39,494 bases of DNA from NCBI GenBank assembly GCA_031429035.1, contig JANOYU010000108.1:1-39494 (forward strand), in the 5' to 3' direction. Position 1 is the stretch's first letter. The number at the start of each line of letters is the position of its first letter. This stretch comes from Methylotenera_A sp031429035. GTDB lineage: Bacteria > Pseudomonadota > Gammaproteobacteria > Burkholderiales > Methylophilaceae. Position numbers and translations under genes: made by a program. Below, piece by piece: positions 1 to 8,375 of this stretch. The notes under the pieces were generated by a model. It was given only the letters and a program-made list of their open reading frames with translations. It ran no database searches and had not been told where the DNA came from.

Positions 1-2
1 CG

Positions 3-497
3 ATGACTAATACCACTCAGTTACCAAAAAATAAACTGAAGACTAAACCAGCGCTATCTAAAACTGGACTATCTAAAAATACACCAGTGTTAAGTGATGA
101 GATTAATGCTGCCATTGCTAGTAAAATAACAGCCACAACACCAGCGCCAGAAGTTGCACTGCGCATTAAAAGCAAACTAATGCAGCGTGTGCAAGCTGAT
201 ACACATGAATTTGTGTTCGCAGCACAAGGTAAATGGAAAACTGTACACGAAGGTGTACAAATCAAGCTGCTGCATAAAACAGGTAACGCAAAATCATTTT
301 TAATGAAAATGGCGATAAACACTAGTATTCCTGGACATTTACATGCTCACGATGAAGAATCATTTGTACTTGCAGGTGATGTAACTATTGAAGGTATTTT
401 GTGTACCAAAGGTGATTACCACTATGCGCATGCAGGCAGCATACATCAGGCATTAAAAACGATTGGTGGCTGTACGTTACTGATTAAAAGCTACTAG
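3..497 (+). CDS. ChrR-like cupin domain protein (possible anti-sigma factor)
   Basis: Predicted 164-residue protein with a C-terminal cupin fold. The metal-binding pattern is HLHAHDEE near residues 112-119, a GD turn, then YAHAGSIHQAL near residues 141-151. This resembles the cupin-like lid domain of ChrR, the zinc anti-sigma factor paired with RpoE-type ECF sigma factors in the singlet-oxygen response. The first ~55 residues are polar and low in complexity, and I do not see the zinc-binding His/Cys set of the ChrR N-terminal anti-sigma domain. It may be a stand-alone cupin, or the real N-terminus may lie upstream. The ATG at base 3 is so near the window edge that the true start cannot be checked, and the partner sigma gene, if any, would be just outside. 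All ten following genes run the same way and encode lipid-related proteins, which fits a regulator plus its target set. Family assignment is fairly sure; the anti-sigma role is inference. Confidence 0.65.
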   Translation: MTNTTQLPKNKLKTKPALSKTGLSKNTPVLSDEINAAIASKITATTPAPEVALRIKSKLMQRVQADTHEFVFAAQGKWKTVHEGVQIKLLHKTGNAKSFLMKMAINTSIPGHLHAHDEESFVLAGDVTIEGILCTKGDYHYAHAGSIHQALKTIGGCTLLIKSY

Positions 498-580
498 ATT
501 AATTAAAAGCTAATAGTTTAAAAAATTTAACTTTGTTTAAACATTTCTGCGCCAATTTTGGCGTTAATATCAGTCCTTTT

Positions 581-1612
581 ATGCGTACTTATATTTTTTT
601 ATTGCCTTTATTTTTGTTGCCAATTAATGCGCACAGTGCGCCCTACTCTGCGCCATTTTGGCTGCCTGGTGGGCATGTGCAAACTATTTTTGCGGCAACC
701 TTGGCTAGTACGCCAACAATAAACTATCGTCGCGAACGCTGGGAGTTGCCCGATGGTGATTTTGTAGATGCTGACTGGGCAGAGCCAATTATTGCTGAGC
801 AAAACTCGCCTGCAAACTTACTGCCAAATATACCAATCGTCGTACTTTTTCATGGTTTAGAAGGCAGCTCGCAAAGCAATTATTCACGCGCTTTAATGGC
901 CGCAAGCGTTGCCAAAGGCTGGCGTGGTGTGGTTATTCATTTTAGAGGCTGCTCAGGCGAGCCAAATCGTCTACCGCGCGCTTATTACGCGGGCGACACG
1001 CCTGAGATACAGCTATTATTATCGCGGGTGCGCGAGCATGCGCCACAAGCGCCTATTTACGCCGCAGGTGTGTCTTTAGGTGCTAACGCGCTATTAAAAT
1101 GGTTAGGTGAATCAGGCGAAGGTGCAGAAACTATTATCAGCAAAGCGGTGGCTGTTTCTGCACCCATGGATTTAGCTGCCTCTGCCACAGCACTAGATAC
1201 GGGCCTAAACCGCATTCTTTATACGCCAAGCTTTGTAGATTCTATGCAGCCAAAAGCGCTAGCCATGTTGGTGCGGTTTCCAAATTTGCCGTTAGAGATA
1301 GAAAAAATAAAGGCGGCTAAAACCATCCATGATATTGATAACGCAGTTACCGCCGTATTGTATGGCGCAAGTGACGCAGAAGACTATTATGCCAAAAATG
1401 CTTCCAAACCATGGCTGCAACAAATTAGCTTACCAACGCTGATATTAAATGCAAAAAATGACCCATTTATACCTGAACAAACCTTACCAACCGCCGCTGA
1501 AGTCTCAGAATTTGTAACATTAGAATACCCAGAAACAGGTGGTCATGTTGGCTTTGCAGGCCGAGATAACTGGCTTGCCACACGCATACTAGACTATTTT
1601 ACAAGTGAGTAG
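581..1612 (+). CDS. YheT-family alpha/beta hydrolase with N-terminal signal peptide
   Basis: A 343-residue alpha/beta hydrolase of the YheT/COG0429 type. Family marks are PFWLPGGHVQTIFA near the N-terminus, HGLEGSS (oxyanion region), HFRGCSGEPN, the nucleophile elbow GVSLGAN (Ser about residue 165), NAKNDPFIP (acid) and GGHVGF (His). Family members are esterases or lipases of poorly known substrate. I chose the ATG at 581. It gives a short basic start, a hydrophobic core (IFLLPLFLLP) and an AHSA cleavage-type site directly before the family's usual N-terminus, so the protein looks exported. A TTG at 533 in the same frame would add 16 residues in front of the hydrophobic stretch and is less attractive. 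No convincing Shine-Dalgarno is seen for either. Position between the cupin and the methyltransferase suggests action on lipids or their esters; that is inference. Confidence 0.85.
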   Translation: MRTYIFLLPLFLLPINAHSAPYSAPFWLPGGHVQTIFAATLASTPTINYRRERWELPDGDFVDADWAEPIIAEQNSPANLLPNIPIVVLFHGLEGSSQSNYSRALMAASVAKGWRGVVIHFRGCSGEPNRLPRAYYAGDTPEIQLLLSRVREHAPQAPIYAAGVSLGANALLKWLGESGEGAETIISKAVAVSAPMDLAASATALDTGLNRILYTPSFVDSMQPKALAMLVRFPNLPLEIEKIKAAKTIHDIDNAVTAVLYGASDAEDYYAKNASKPWLQQISLPTLILNAKNDPFIPEQTLPTAAEVSEFVTLEYPETGGHVGFAGRDNWLATRILDYFTSE

Positions 1613-1632
1613 ATAATGCAAACTAATAAAAC

Positions 1633-1660
1633 GAAACTTAAAATACAACCAATAGTCTGC
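1633..1660 (+). promoter_or_regulatory. Candidate ECF-sigma-type promoter
   Basis: GAAACTT at 1633-1639 and TCTGC at 1656-1660 are separated by 16 bases. This matches the GAACTT / N16 / TCTnA layout of RpoE-like ECF promoters. It lies in the 90-base gap before the 1703 methyltransferase and would give a leader of roughly 35 nt. It is not the TGATCC-type motif known for the alphaproteobacterial RpoE-ChrR pair, so if real it may belong to a different ECF factor. Found by eye. Confidence 0.35.
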
Positions 1661-1702
1661 TATGCATAGATTTATAAAAAGTAACCGATAGAAATTAAGA
1701 TT

Positions 1703-2743
1703 ATGTCCATTTCAAATTTTGCATTAAATTTAGCCGAAAAAGGCAAACTCCCCGATAGCCTCATTCGTAAGGGTATTCAACAGCTAGTCGAAAAACGCTT
1801 AGTAGATATTTCGGCAAACAATTGCGAAACTGGTAGCAAAATTTTTGCAGATTTTGTTGCTGCAATGAATCAAGCTGGTATCGCCGAGGTACCAGAGCTG
1901 GCCAATGCGCAACATTATGAAATTCCTGCTGAGTTCTTCTTTTATTGTCTGGGCAATAACCGCAAATACAGCAGTTGCTTTTGGATGCAGGATACAAACG
2001 ATTTAGACGAGGCAGAAATATTAGCGCTAAAGCAAACGTGTGAACACGCAGATATTAAAGATGGCCAACAAATTTTGGAGCTGGGTTGTGGCTGGGGCAG
2101 TTTAAGTTTATGGCTAGCAACGCACTACCCAAATGCGCAAATTACAGGTGTTTCAAACTCACACTCGCAGCGCGAATACATTACGCAAATGGCTAAATCA
2201 CTCGGTGTGACTAATTTAACTATTATTACGGCCGATATGAATACATTTGAAGCGCCTAGCAGTTACGACCGTATTGTATCAGTCGAAATGTTTGAGCACA
2301 TGCGTAATTGGCAGGTGTTATATGGCAAAGTAGCCGGCTGGTTAAAACCGCAGGGCAAGTTTTTTAAGCATATTTTTGTGCACCGCAACACGCCTTATTT
2401 GTTTGAAGTACAAGATGATAGTGATTGGATGAGTGCACATTTCTTTAGTGGCGGCATGATGCCCAGCGACGATTTACCTATGCATTTTCAGGATGATTTA
2501 AAGCTAATTAACCGCTGGCGCTGGGACGGCACGCATTACGAAAAAACCGCCAATGCTTGGTTAGCTAATATGGACGCCAATGCGGATGTAATTACTCCCA
2601 TTTTAGTACAAACTTACGGTATTAAAGAATGTGAAAGGTGGCGTAATCGCTGGCGCATGTTTTACATGGCTTGTGCAGAGCTTTTTGGCTATAACAATGG
2701 CCAAGAGTGGTGGGTTGGGCATTATTTATTCGAGAGAAGATAG
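1703..2743 (+). CDS. Cyclopropane-synthase-like SAM methyltransferase (COG2230, coclaurine N-methyltransferase-like)
   Basis: A 346-residue class I SAM-dependent methyltransferase. Motif I is ILELGCGWGS at residues 124-133, followed by SVEMFEHMRNW (193-203), LKPQGKFF (214-221) and HYEKTANAWL (278-287). The C-terminus contains FYMACAELFGY. This places it in the cyclopropane-fatty-acid-synthase superfamily, in the branch that also holds plant coclaurine N-methyltransferase. It lacks the N-terminal ~100-residue lipid-binding region of true CFA synthase, so it is a different enzyme from the second COG2230 member at 8376. In R. sphaeroides a SAM methylase (UfaM) starts furan fatty acid synthesis, and this gene or the 8376 gene could play such a part. 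Only 14 bases separate it from the next gene. The fold is certain; the substrate is unknown. Confidence 0.85.
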   Translation: MSISNFALNLAEKGKLPDSLIRKGIQQLVEKRLVDISANNCETGSKIFADFVAAMNQAGIAEVPELANAQHYEIPAEFFFYCLGNNRKYSSCFWMQDTNDLDEAEILALKQTCEHADIKDGQQILELGCGWGSLSLWLATHYPNAQITGVSNSHSQREYITQMAKSLGVTNLTIITADMNTFEAPSSYDRIVSVEMFEHMRNWQVLYGKVAGWLKPQGKFFKHIFVHRNTPYLFEVQDDSDWMSAHFFSGGMMPSDDLPMHFQDDLKLINRWRWDGTHYEKTANAWLANMDANADVITPILVQTYGIKECERWRNRWRMFYMACAELFGYNNGQEWWVGHYLFERR

Positions 2744-2757
2744 CCAAAGCTACGTTA

Positions 2758-3294
2758 ATGTCAAAAAACGTCATTATTAACTTTGTATTTTTTCAAATAG
2801 CCTGGTTTGCCTGCGTGCTAGGCGCAGCGCGTGAAATGCCATGGTTGGGCGTAATCGTCACAGTTGTCATCGTCGCTTGGCATTTACAGCAAGCAAAATC
2901 TGCCAAACCAGAAATTATTTTATTATGCATTGCATTAATCATTGGTGCTGCGTTTGATCAAACCATGTTAAGCAGCGACTTAATTAGCTATCAAGCGCAT
3001 GGCTGGCAAGATGGCCTAGTGCCCGCATGGATATTGGCGTTGTGGGCAGGCTTTGTTACTGCATTAAATGTCAGTTTACGTTGGATGAAAAATATGAAGT
3101 CGCAAGCCAAGTGGTTGGTCATGGTGTTATTTGGCGCCATTGGCGGGCCGCTAGCTTACATGGGCGCAGCCAAGCTTGGCGCCGTCACATTAAACAGCCT
3201 GCCCGCAAGCGCCATTGTGCTTAGTGTGGGCTGGGCAATTATTACGCCATTATTGGTTTGTTTATCGCAAAAATTTGATGGTTTTAAAGCATGA
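2758..3294 (+). CDS. DUF2878 family integral membrane protein
   Basis: A 178-residue, strongly hydrophobic protein with about five or six membrane segments. It starts with NFVFFQIAWFACVLGAAR and carries WILALWAGFVTALNVSLRW in the middle, both typical of DUF2878. I chose the ATG at 2758 because the longer reading from 2707 lies entirely inside the preceding gene. The stop overlaps the next start in an ATGA arrangement (3291-3294), indicating translational coupling. Members of this family recur beside COG2230, DUF1295, COG2907 and DUF1365 genes in proteobacteria (recollection), so a role in membrane-lipid modification is likely, but no activity is known to me. Confidence 0.8.
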   Translation: MSKNVIINFVFFQIAWFACVLGAAREMPWLGVIVTVVIVAWHLQQAKSAKPEIILLCIALIIGAAFDQTMLSSDLISYQAHGWQDGLVPAWILALWAGFVTALNVSLRWMKNMKSQAKWLVMVLFGAIGGPLAYMGAAKLGAVTLNSLPASAIVLSVGWAIITPLLVCLSQKFDGFKA

Positions 3295-4070
3295 GCTGGC
3301 CAATTTATCTTTACAGTTTAGTCACAATTAGCCTGTTTGCTTTTGCAGGCTGGTTATTAAGTCTAGCGCGCAAAAACGTGACCCATGTCGATAGCATGTG
3401 GAGCTTGTTTTTTGTGATTGCCGCGTTTACCACAGCGGCATTTGTTTTGTTTGTTTACCCTGCCCCGGCGCGGCTGATACTGGTGCTTGCTTGCGTTTCA
3501 ATTTGGGCGCTGCGCTTGTTTGTATATCTAACATGGCGCAATTGGGGTCCGCATGAAGATTCACGCTATGTGCAGATTCGCAAAAATAACGAACCGCACT
3601 TTTGGTTTAAAAGCCTTTACATTATTTTTGGTTTGCAAGCAGTGTTGGCTTGGATTATTTCCGTTTCGCTGCATGTTGCCATTGCAGCAACTGCGCCGCT
3701 TAATTGGCTAGATTACGCTGCCCTAGCATTATTTGGTTTTGGTTTTATTTGGGAAACCTTGGCCGACTTGCAACTAAGTCGCTTTAAAGCGAATCTTAGC
3801 AACAAAGGAAAAGTGCTTAACTCAGGTGTTTGGCGCTACAGCCGCCACCCAAATTACTTTGGTGAATGCTGTGTGTGGTGGGCATTTTACTTGTTTGCGT
3901 TGGCTGGCGGGGCTTGGTGGGCAATTATTTCACCTATTTTAATGACACTTTTACTGCTAAAAGTAAGTGGAGTGAATTTGCTAGAAAGCACCATTGTAGA
4001 GCGCCGCCCTGCTTATGCCGATTATATTAAAAACACCAACGCGTTTTTTCCAGGAGCTCCCAAAACATGA
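3291..4070 (+). CDS. DUF1295 / steroid 5-alpha-reductase-like membrane protein
   Basis: A 259-residue membrane protein with about six or seven hydrophobic segments. It has the C-terminal signature GVWRYSRHPNYFGECCVWW, shared by DUF1295 (COG3752), steroid 5-alpha reductases and isoprenylcysteine/phospholipid methyltransferases. N-terminal VDSMWSLFF is also typical of DUF1295. Relatives act on lipophilic substrates at the membrane using NADPH or SAM; which applies here is not shown by the sequence. The gene overlaps both neighbours by four bases (ATGA at 3291 and 4067), so it belongs to one tightly coupled operon. A reductase step on an unsaturated or methylated acyl chain is a reasonable guess only. 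Confidence 0.85.
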   Translation: MSWPIYLYSLVTISLFAFAGWLLSLARKNVTHVDSMWSLFFVIAAFTTAAFVLFVYPAPARLILVLACVSIWALRLFVYLTWRNWGPHEDSRYVQIRKNNEPHFWFKSLYIIFGLQAVLAWIISVSLHVAIAATAPLNWLDYAALALFGFGFIWETLADLQLSRFKANLSNKGKVLNSGVWRYSRHPNYFGECCVWWAFYLFALAGGAWWAIISPILMTLLLLKVSGVNLLESTIVERRPAYADYIKNTNAFFPGAPKT

Positions 4071-4696
4071 ATAAAATATTTCTCACTATTTGCTTATTGC
4101 TAGTTACGCCCTTGTTGCAAGCCAAAGATTGGAACTTTGATGTATATTTAGACAAATCTAAAATTGGCACGCATACCTTTACATTATCTGAAAGCCGCAT
4201 GCTGACTAGCCGCGCAAAATTTAATGTGAAAGTGCTGTTTATAGAGGCTTATAAATACGACCACACCTCTAAAGAGCAATTTGATGGTGATTGTTTAAAA
4301 AGTTTAGACACCAGTACCACAGAAAACAAAGTACTGACCAATGTAAAAGGTAGCAAAAAGGACACTGGGTTTGAAGTCAGCGATGGCAAAACTACACAAA
4401 CCTTGCCTGATTGCAGCATGACATTTGCCTATTGGAACCCAAAAATACTCGAGCAAACCAAGTTGTTGAACCCACAAAATGCTGAATATTTAGATGCAAA
4501 ATTTGAAAATTTAGGCAGCGAAAATATTGTAGTTAAAGGAAAAGCCACTGACACCGCTCATTACAAATTAAAAGGTGCATTGGGCGGCAAAAACAAGCTT
4601 AATATTGAGCTGTGGTATGCCAATAATAACAAAGATTGGGTAGCATTAAAATCGATAACGCCAGAAGGCTATAACATAATTTATAAACTTAAATAG
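4067..4696 (+). CDS. DUF6134-like secreted protein
   Basis: A 209-residue protein with a clear signal peptide (MNKIFLTICLLLVTPLLQA) and a beta-rich mature part. Marks are WNFDVYLDKSKIGTHTF after cleavage, ADTAHY-like and LWYANNNKDWVALKS near the end, and EGYNIIYKLK at the C-terminus. This pattern fits DUF6134, a family of periplasmic proteins found beside cyclopropane-type synthases and DUF1295 genes (recollection). Two cysteines (in GDCLKSL and PDCSMTF) could form a disulfide. Start codon overlaps the end of the DUF1295 gene. It may carry or bind lipids in the periplasm, but no function is established. Confidence 0.7.
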   Translation: MNKIFLTICLLLVTPLLQAKDWNFDVYLDKSKIGTHTFTLSESRMLTSRAKFNVKVLFIEAYKYDHTSKEQFDGDCLKSLDTSTTENKVLTNVKGSKKDTGFEVSDGKTTQTLPDCSMTFAYWNPKILEQTKLLNPQNAEYLDAKFENLGSENIVVKGKATDTAHYKLKGALGGKNKLNIELWYANNNKDWVALKSITPEGYNIIYKLK

Positions 4697-4709
4697 TATA
4701 TAAAACAAT

Positions 4710-5261
4710 ATGATAAATTATAAAATTAATGTATTACTTTTAATAATACTCAGTTATTTTTTAACTGGCTGCGCAGGAAACAAAATGACTGAGATTCCAC
4801 TAGTAAAACAAGTTGATTTAGCCAAATTTATGGGCGATTGGTATGTAATTGCTGTGATTCCTACCGCTATTGAAACCGAGGCTTATAACCCAATTGAAAA
4901 TTACAAACTGAATGATGACGGCAGCATTGCCACCACCTTTACTTTTAACAAGGGTAGTTTTGACGGCAAAGCTAAAAAGTATGAACCCAAAGGTTTTGTG
5001 CGGCCAGATAGTGGAAACGCGCTGTGGGGCATGCAGTTTATTTGGCCAATTAAAGCCGAATATCGCATTGTATATTTAGATTCTGCATACCAAACCACTA
5101 TTATTGCGCGTAACGCGCGCGATTATGTGTGGCTAATGGCACGCACACCGCAAATAAGCGACGCGCAATATGCAGAGCTGACAGCACTAATAAAGGGTTG
5201 GGGTTACGACATGACAAAACTGATTAAGCCGCCACAACAAACGCCTACAGAGCGAAAATAA
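4710..5261 (+). CDS. blc: Outer-membrane lipoprotein lipocalin (Blc family)
   Basis: A 183-residue lipocalin of the bacterial Blc type. The signal peptide ends in a lipobox LTGC, making Cys21 the likely lipidated residue. The mature protein begins with the lipocalin motif FMGDWYVIA (G42-x-W44), followed by the beta-barrel strands and DYVWLMARTPQIS, which matches the Blc YVWILSRTP signature. Blc proteins sit in the outer membrane and bind fatty acids or lysophospholipids. Here the gene is 13 bases after the DUF6134-like gene and 23 bases before the desaturase. It probably handles or senses the acyl products of the neighbouring enzymes. Assignment to family is firm; ligand is inferred. Confidence 0.9.
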   Translation: MINYKINVLLLIILSYFLTGCAGNKMTEIPLVKQVDLAKFMGDWYVIAVIPTAIETEAYNPIENYKLNDDGSIATTFTFNKGSFDGKAKKYEPKGFVRPDSGNALWGMQFIWPIKAEYRIVYLDSAYQTTIIARNARDYVWLMARTPQISDAQYAELTALIKGWGYDMTKLIKPPQQTPTERK

Positions 5262-5284
5262 TAGCTAATACTAGAAAGAACAAT

Positions 5285-6247
5285 ATGCTTAAAACCCTAA
5301 ATGCGTTGCGAATTTCTATTGTTGGCTGGCTAGACAATAGCCATTACGATGCCAATACGGCTGCAGCAGAAAATCAAATTGATTGGCCGCGCGTCATCCC
5401 ATTTGTCGCGCTACACTTAGCTTGTTTTGGCATTATTTACGTGGGTTTTAGCTGGTTTGCCTTATTGTTTGCGTTGGCGCTTTATGTCATTCGCATGTTT
5501 GCCATCACCGCGTTTTATCATCGCTATTTTGCCCATAAAGCCTTTAAAACCTCACGTGCAGGTCAATTTATTTTTGCCGTATTGGGCGCTACTGCAGTGC
5601 AGCGCGGGCCATTGTGGTGGGCATCGCACCACCGCAACCATCATGCGCATTCAGATGAGATTGTAGATGCGCACTCACCGCATCAACACGGTTTTTTGTG
5701 GAGCCACATTGGCTGGTTTTTATCGCGCGCAAATTTTTCTACGCAGCTAGATCGTGTCAAAGAACTGGCGCATTTTCCTGAGTTACGCTTTTTAGATCGC
5801 TTTGATATTATTATACCGATTGCGCTGGGAGCCAGTATCTATGCGCTTGGTGAGGCATTGCAAATTGCAGCACCACACTTCAAAACCAACGGTATGCAAT
5901 TATTTGTGTGGGGCTTTATTTTATCTACCGTACTGCTATATCACGGTACGTTTTGTGTCAATTCGCTGGCACATGTGTGGGGTAAGCGCCGTTATGCCAC
6001 GCGCGACCACAGCCGTAACAATGCGCTCATCGCGCTTATTACGCTAGGTGAAGGCTGGCATAATAATCACCACCATTTTCCAGGCTCGGCCAAACAAGGC
6101 TTTTATTGGTGGGAGATTGACTTTACCTACTATGGGCTACGCCTGCTAGCGGCGCTAGGCATTATTTGGGATTTAAAAACTGTTCCACTCGCGATTAAAA
6201 ACGCGCATATTAATAAAAACCTCGTTAACAAAAATTACGTCGCATAA
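5285..6247 (+). CDS. Membrane acyl-CoA/acyl-lipid desaturase
   Basis: A 320-residue di-iron fatty acid desaturase of the delta-9/SCD-like class. The three histidine boxes are present: HRYFAH (79-84), HHRNHH (115-120) and HNNHHH (259-264). They are spaced as in the family and separated by hydrophobic segments that give about four membrane passes. GEGWHNNHHHFP is diagnostic. The enzyme would insert a double bond in a saturated acyl chain using O2 and an electron donor not encoded here. The double bond is the substrate needed by the methylating and cyclopropanating enzymes of the same cluster, so the order desaturation then methylation is suggested. The start follows AGAAAG at a normal distance. 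The stop overlaps the next ATG by one base. Confidence 0.92.
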   Translation: MLKTLNALRISIVGWLDNSHYDANTAAAENQIDWPRVIPFVALHLACFGIIYVGFSWFALLFALALYVIRMFAITAFYHRYFAHKAFKTSRAGQFIFAVLGATAVQRGPLWWASHHRNHHAHSDEIVDAHSPHQHGFLWSHIGWFLSRANFSTQLDRVKELAHFPELRFLDRFDIIIPIALGASIYALGEALQIAAPHFKTNGMQLFVWGFILSTVLLYHGTFCVNSLAHVWGKRRYATRDHSRNNALIALITLGEGWHNNHHHFPGSAKQGFYWWEIDFTYYGLRLLAALGIIWDLKTVPLAIKNAHINKNLVNKNYVA

Positions 6248-7500
6248 TGAACATTGCAATTATTGGTAGCGGCATTGCTGGTAACACCCTTGCCCATCAT
6301 TTACACAAAAATCATGACATTGCCGTATACGAGGCCAATAGCCACATTGGCGGCCACACACATACACATGACATAACCGTTGAGCACAAAAAATATACAG
6401 TCGACACTGGTTTTATTGTGTTTAACGACCGCACATATCCTGAATTTATTAGCATGCTAGACGCACACAAAGTGGCTTGGCAACCAAGTAATATGAGCTT
6501 TAGTGTGCACTGCGAGGCGACTGGCTTAGAATATAACGGAACCACATTAAATAGCCTTTTCGCGCAACGCAGCAACCTGTTTAAGCCGAGCTTTTATATG
6601 ATGATTCGTGATATTTTGCGCTTTAATAAAACCTCGCTAGAGCTTCTGAGCAATGGCAATGAAATCTCCATGGGCGCTTATCTGGCAAAAAATAACTATG
6701 GCCAACGTTTTATTAACCAATATATCATCCCGATGGGCGCAGCCATTTGGTCAACCGATGCAGCGCAAATGTTGGCTTTCCCTGCGCGCTTTTTTGTACG
6801 ATTTTTTCATCATCACGGTATGCTAAGTGTTAACAATCGGCCGCAATGGCGCACCATTACTGGCGGTTCGGCTAGATACGTTGAGGCAATCACTGCGCCG
6901 TTTAAACATAAAGTTAAGTTGAATACGCCAGTAAAAGCTGTGAAACGTAGTACAAAGCAAGTGGAAATTACGTTGCAAAATGGTGAAACGGTAAGTTTTG
7001 ATTATGTTTTTTTTGCTTGTCATAGCGACGAAGCTTTGCAGATGTTGCAAGACGCGACGCCTGCAGAAACCGAAATATTAGGCGCGATTCCTTATCAACA
7101 AAATACGGTTTTTTTGCACACCGATGCCAGCTTAATGCCTAAGCGCAAGCTGGCGTGGGCAGCTTGGAACTACCACTTGCCGGCTAAACTGACCAGTAAA
7201 GTCGCTGTCACCTACAACATGAATATTTTGCAAAATATCGATTGCCCGCAGCCCATTTTAGTCACGCTCAACCACACTGAAAATATTGATCCTGCCAAAA
7301 TTATCAAGCAACTGCAATACACGCACCCTGTTTATACGCTGGCTGGTGCGGCAGCACAGGCGCGGCATGCAGAGATTAGCGGCCATAACAGAACTGGCTT
7401 TGCAGGTGCGTATTGGCTCAATGGCTTTCATGAAGATGGCGTTAAAAGCGCGCTGGCAGCATTGCAACATTTTGAGCGTTTTACAGCCAATGCACAGTAA
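6247..7500 (+). CDS. FAD/NAD(P)-binding amine-oxidase-like oxidoreductase (COG2907)
   Basis: A 417-residue flavoprotein. It begins with the Rossmann dinucleotide loop GSGIAG (residues 7-12), followed by VYEANSHIGGHTHT. DTGFIVFNDRTYPEF and GGSARYVEAI are typical of COG2907. The C-terminal part HNRTGFAGAYWLNGFHEDGV is also family-typical. Relatives include the N-terminal oxidase region of plant cyclopropane fatty acid synthases and proteins required for furan fatty acid formation in R. sphaeroides (both from memory). It overlaps DUF1365 by 11 bases, so the two are surely co-translated. A redox step on unsaturated or methylated acyl chains is likely. Family is firm; the reaction is inferred. Confidence 0.9.
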   Translation: MNIAIIGSGIAGNTLAHHLHKNHDIAVYEANSHIGGHTHTHDITVEHKKYTVDTGFIVFNDRTYPEFISMLDAHKVAWQPSNMSFSVHCEATGLEYNGTTLNSLFAQRSNLFKPSFYMMIRDILRFNKTSLELLSNGNEISMGAYLAKNNYGQRFINQYIIPMGAAIWSTDAAQMLAFPARFFVRFFHHHGMLSVNNRPQWRTITGGSARYVEAITAPFKHKVKLNTPVKAVKRSTKQVEITLQNGETVSFDYVFFACHSDEALQMLQDATPAETEILGAIPYQQNTVFLHTDASLMPKRKLAWAAWNYHLPAKLTSKVAVTYNMNILQNIDCPQPILVTLNHTENIDPAKIIKQLQYTHPVYTLAGAAAQARHAEISGHNRTGFAGAYWLNGFHEDGVKSALAALQHFERFTANAQ

Positions 7501-8257
7501 GATTTACACCGGCTGGATTGCGCATCAACGATTCACGCCAAAAAAACATGGTTTTCGTTATCGTGCATTTATGATGTATTTGGATTTAGACGAGCTGGAC
7601 TTAATATTCAAAGACAGTCTATTTTGGTCATACAATAAAGCCAATATTGCTAGTTTTAAACGTGCAGATTATTACGGCGATCCACAAAAACCACTCAAAA
7701 CTGAAATTAGCAATTTAATGCATGCCGCCACAGGCCAATATCCACGAGGTGCCGTGCGCTTGCTCACCAATATACGTTATTTTGGCCATTGTTTCAATCC
7801 TGTTTCGTTTTACTATTGTTTTGAAGCCGATGGTGAAACGCTGCAAGCCATTGTTACGCACATTACCAACACGCCCTGGGGCGAAGATTATGCTTATGTG
7901 CATGATTTTTCCGCTGAAAAAACCATCAAAAATACCAAAAATGGCGAGATTACCGCATTTAAACTGGATAAAAAATTTCACGTTTCACCATTTATGCCAA
8001 TGGAAATTGATTATGATTGGGCATTTAAACTGCATGAAAAGCAATTATTCGTGCACATGAAAAACTATCAACATAACAACGAAGTTTTTAATGCTACGTT
8101 AAGTTTACAAGCACAAGAAATAACGCCTAACGCATTGAATTTATTGTTATTTAAATATCCGCTAATGACAATTAAAGTGGTGGTTGGCATCTACTGGAAC
8201 GCGTTAATTTTATGGTTAAAACGCGTACCTTTTTATTCACACCCTAATAAGCTATAA
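7490..8257 (+). CDS. DUF1365 family protein (COG3496)
   Basis: A 255-residue protein with the complete DUF1365 pattern: HQRFTPKKHGFRYRAFMMYL at the N-terminus, then RYFGHCFNPVSFYYCF, NTPWGEDYAYVH and KFHVSPFMPMEIDYDW. I start it at the ATG at 7490, inside the end of the COG2907 gene; a longer frame upstream lies wholly within that gene. DUF1365 genes are almost always found between COG2907 and a COG2230 methyltransferase, as here. The C-terminus has a hydrophobic segment (TIKVVVGIYWNALILWL) that could anchor it to the membrane. Biochemical function is not known to me. Confidence 0.9.
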   Translation: MHSKIYTGWIAHQRFTPKKHGFRYRAFMMYLDLDELDLIFKDSLFWSYNKANIASFKRADYYGDPQKPLKTEISNLMHAATGQYPRGAVRLLTNIRYFGHCFNPVSFYYCFEADGETLQAIVTHITNTPWGEDYAYVHDFSAEKTIKNTKNGEITAFKLDKKFHVSPFMPMEIDYDWAFKLHEKQLFVHMKNYQHNNEVFNATLSLQAQEITPNALNLLLFKYPLMTIKVVVGIYWNALILWLKRVPFYSHPNKL

Positions 8258-8292
8258 CATAGCATCATGATTGCTCAATATTTACCTCACCC

Positions 8293-8370
8293 GTCATTCC
8301 CGCGTAGGCAGGAATCCATTGACGGTTTTTAACGGAGTTCAAAATGGATTCCCGCCTAAGCGGGAATGAT
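8293..8370. repeat. REP-type inverted repeat ending at the cfa-like start
   Basis: Arms 8293-8319 and 8344-8370 are inverted copies matching at 24 of 27 positions, with a 24-base loop. The right arm is itself a perfect hairpin, ATTCCCGC (8348-8355), loop CTAA, GCGGGAAT (8360-8367). The sequence is the common proteobacterial intergenic repeat 'cattcccgc ... gcgggaatga'. A single related hairpin recurs at 38680-38699. Confidence 0.85.
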
Positions 8371-8375
8371 GAATA

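Noticed and set aside
2707..2757. Longer N-terminus for the DUF2878 protein
   Set aside because: The extra codons lie within the end of the methyltransferase gene and precede the family start; the ATG at 2758 fits better.
7286..7489. Longer N-terminus for DUF1365
   Set aside because: The 68 extra codons are another frame of the COG2907 gene and are not family-like.
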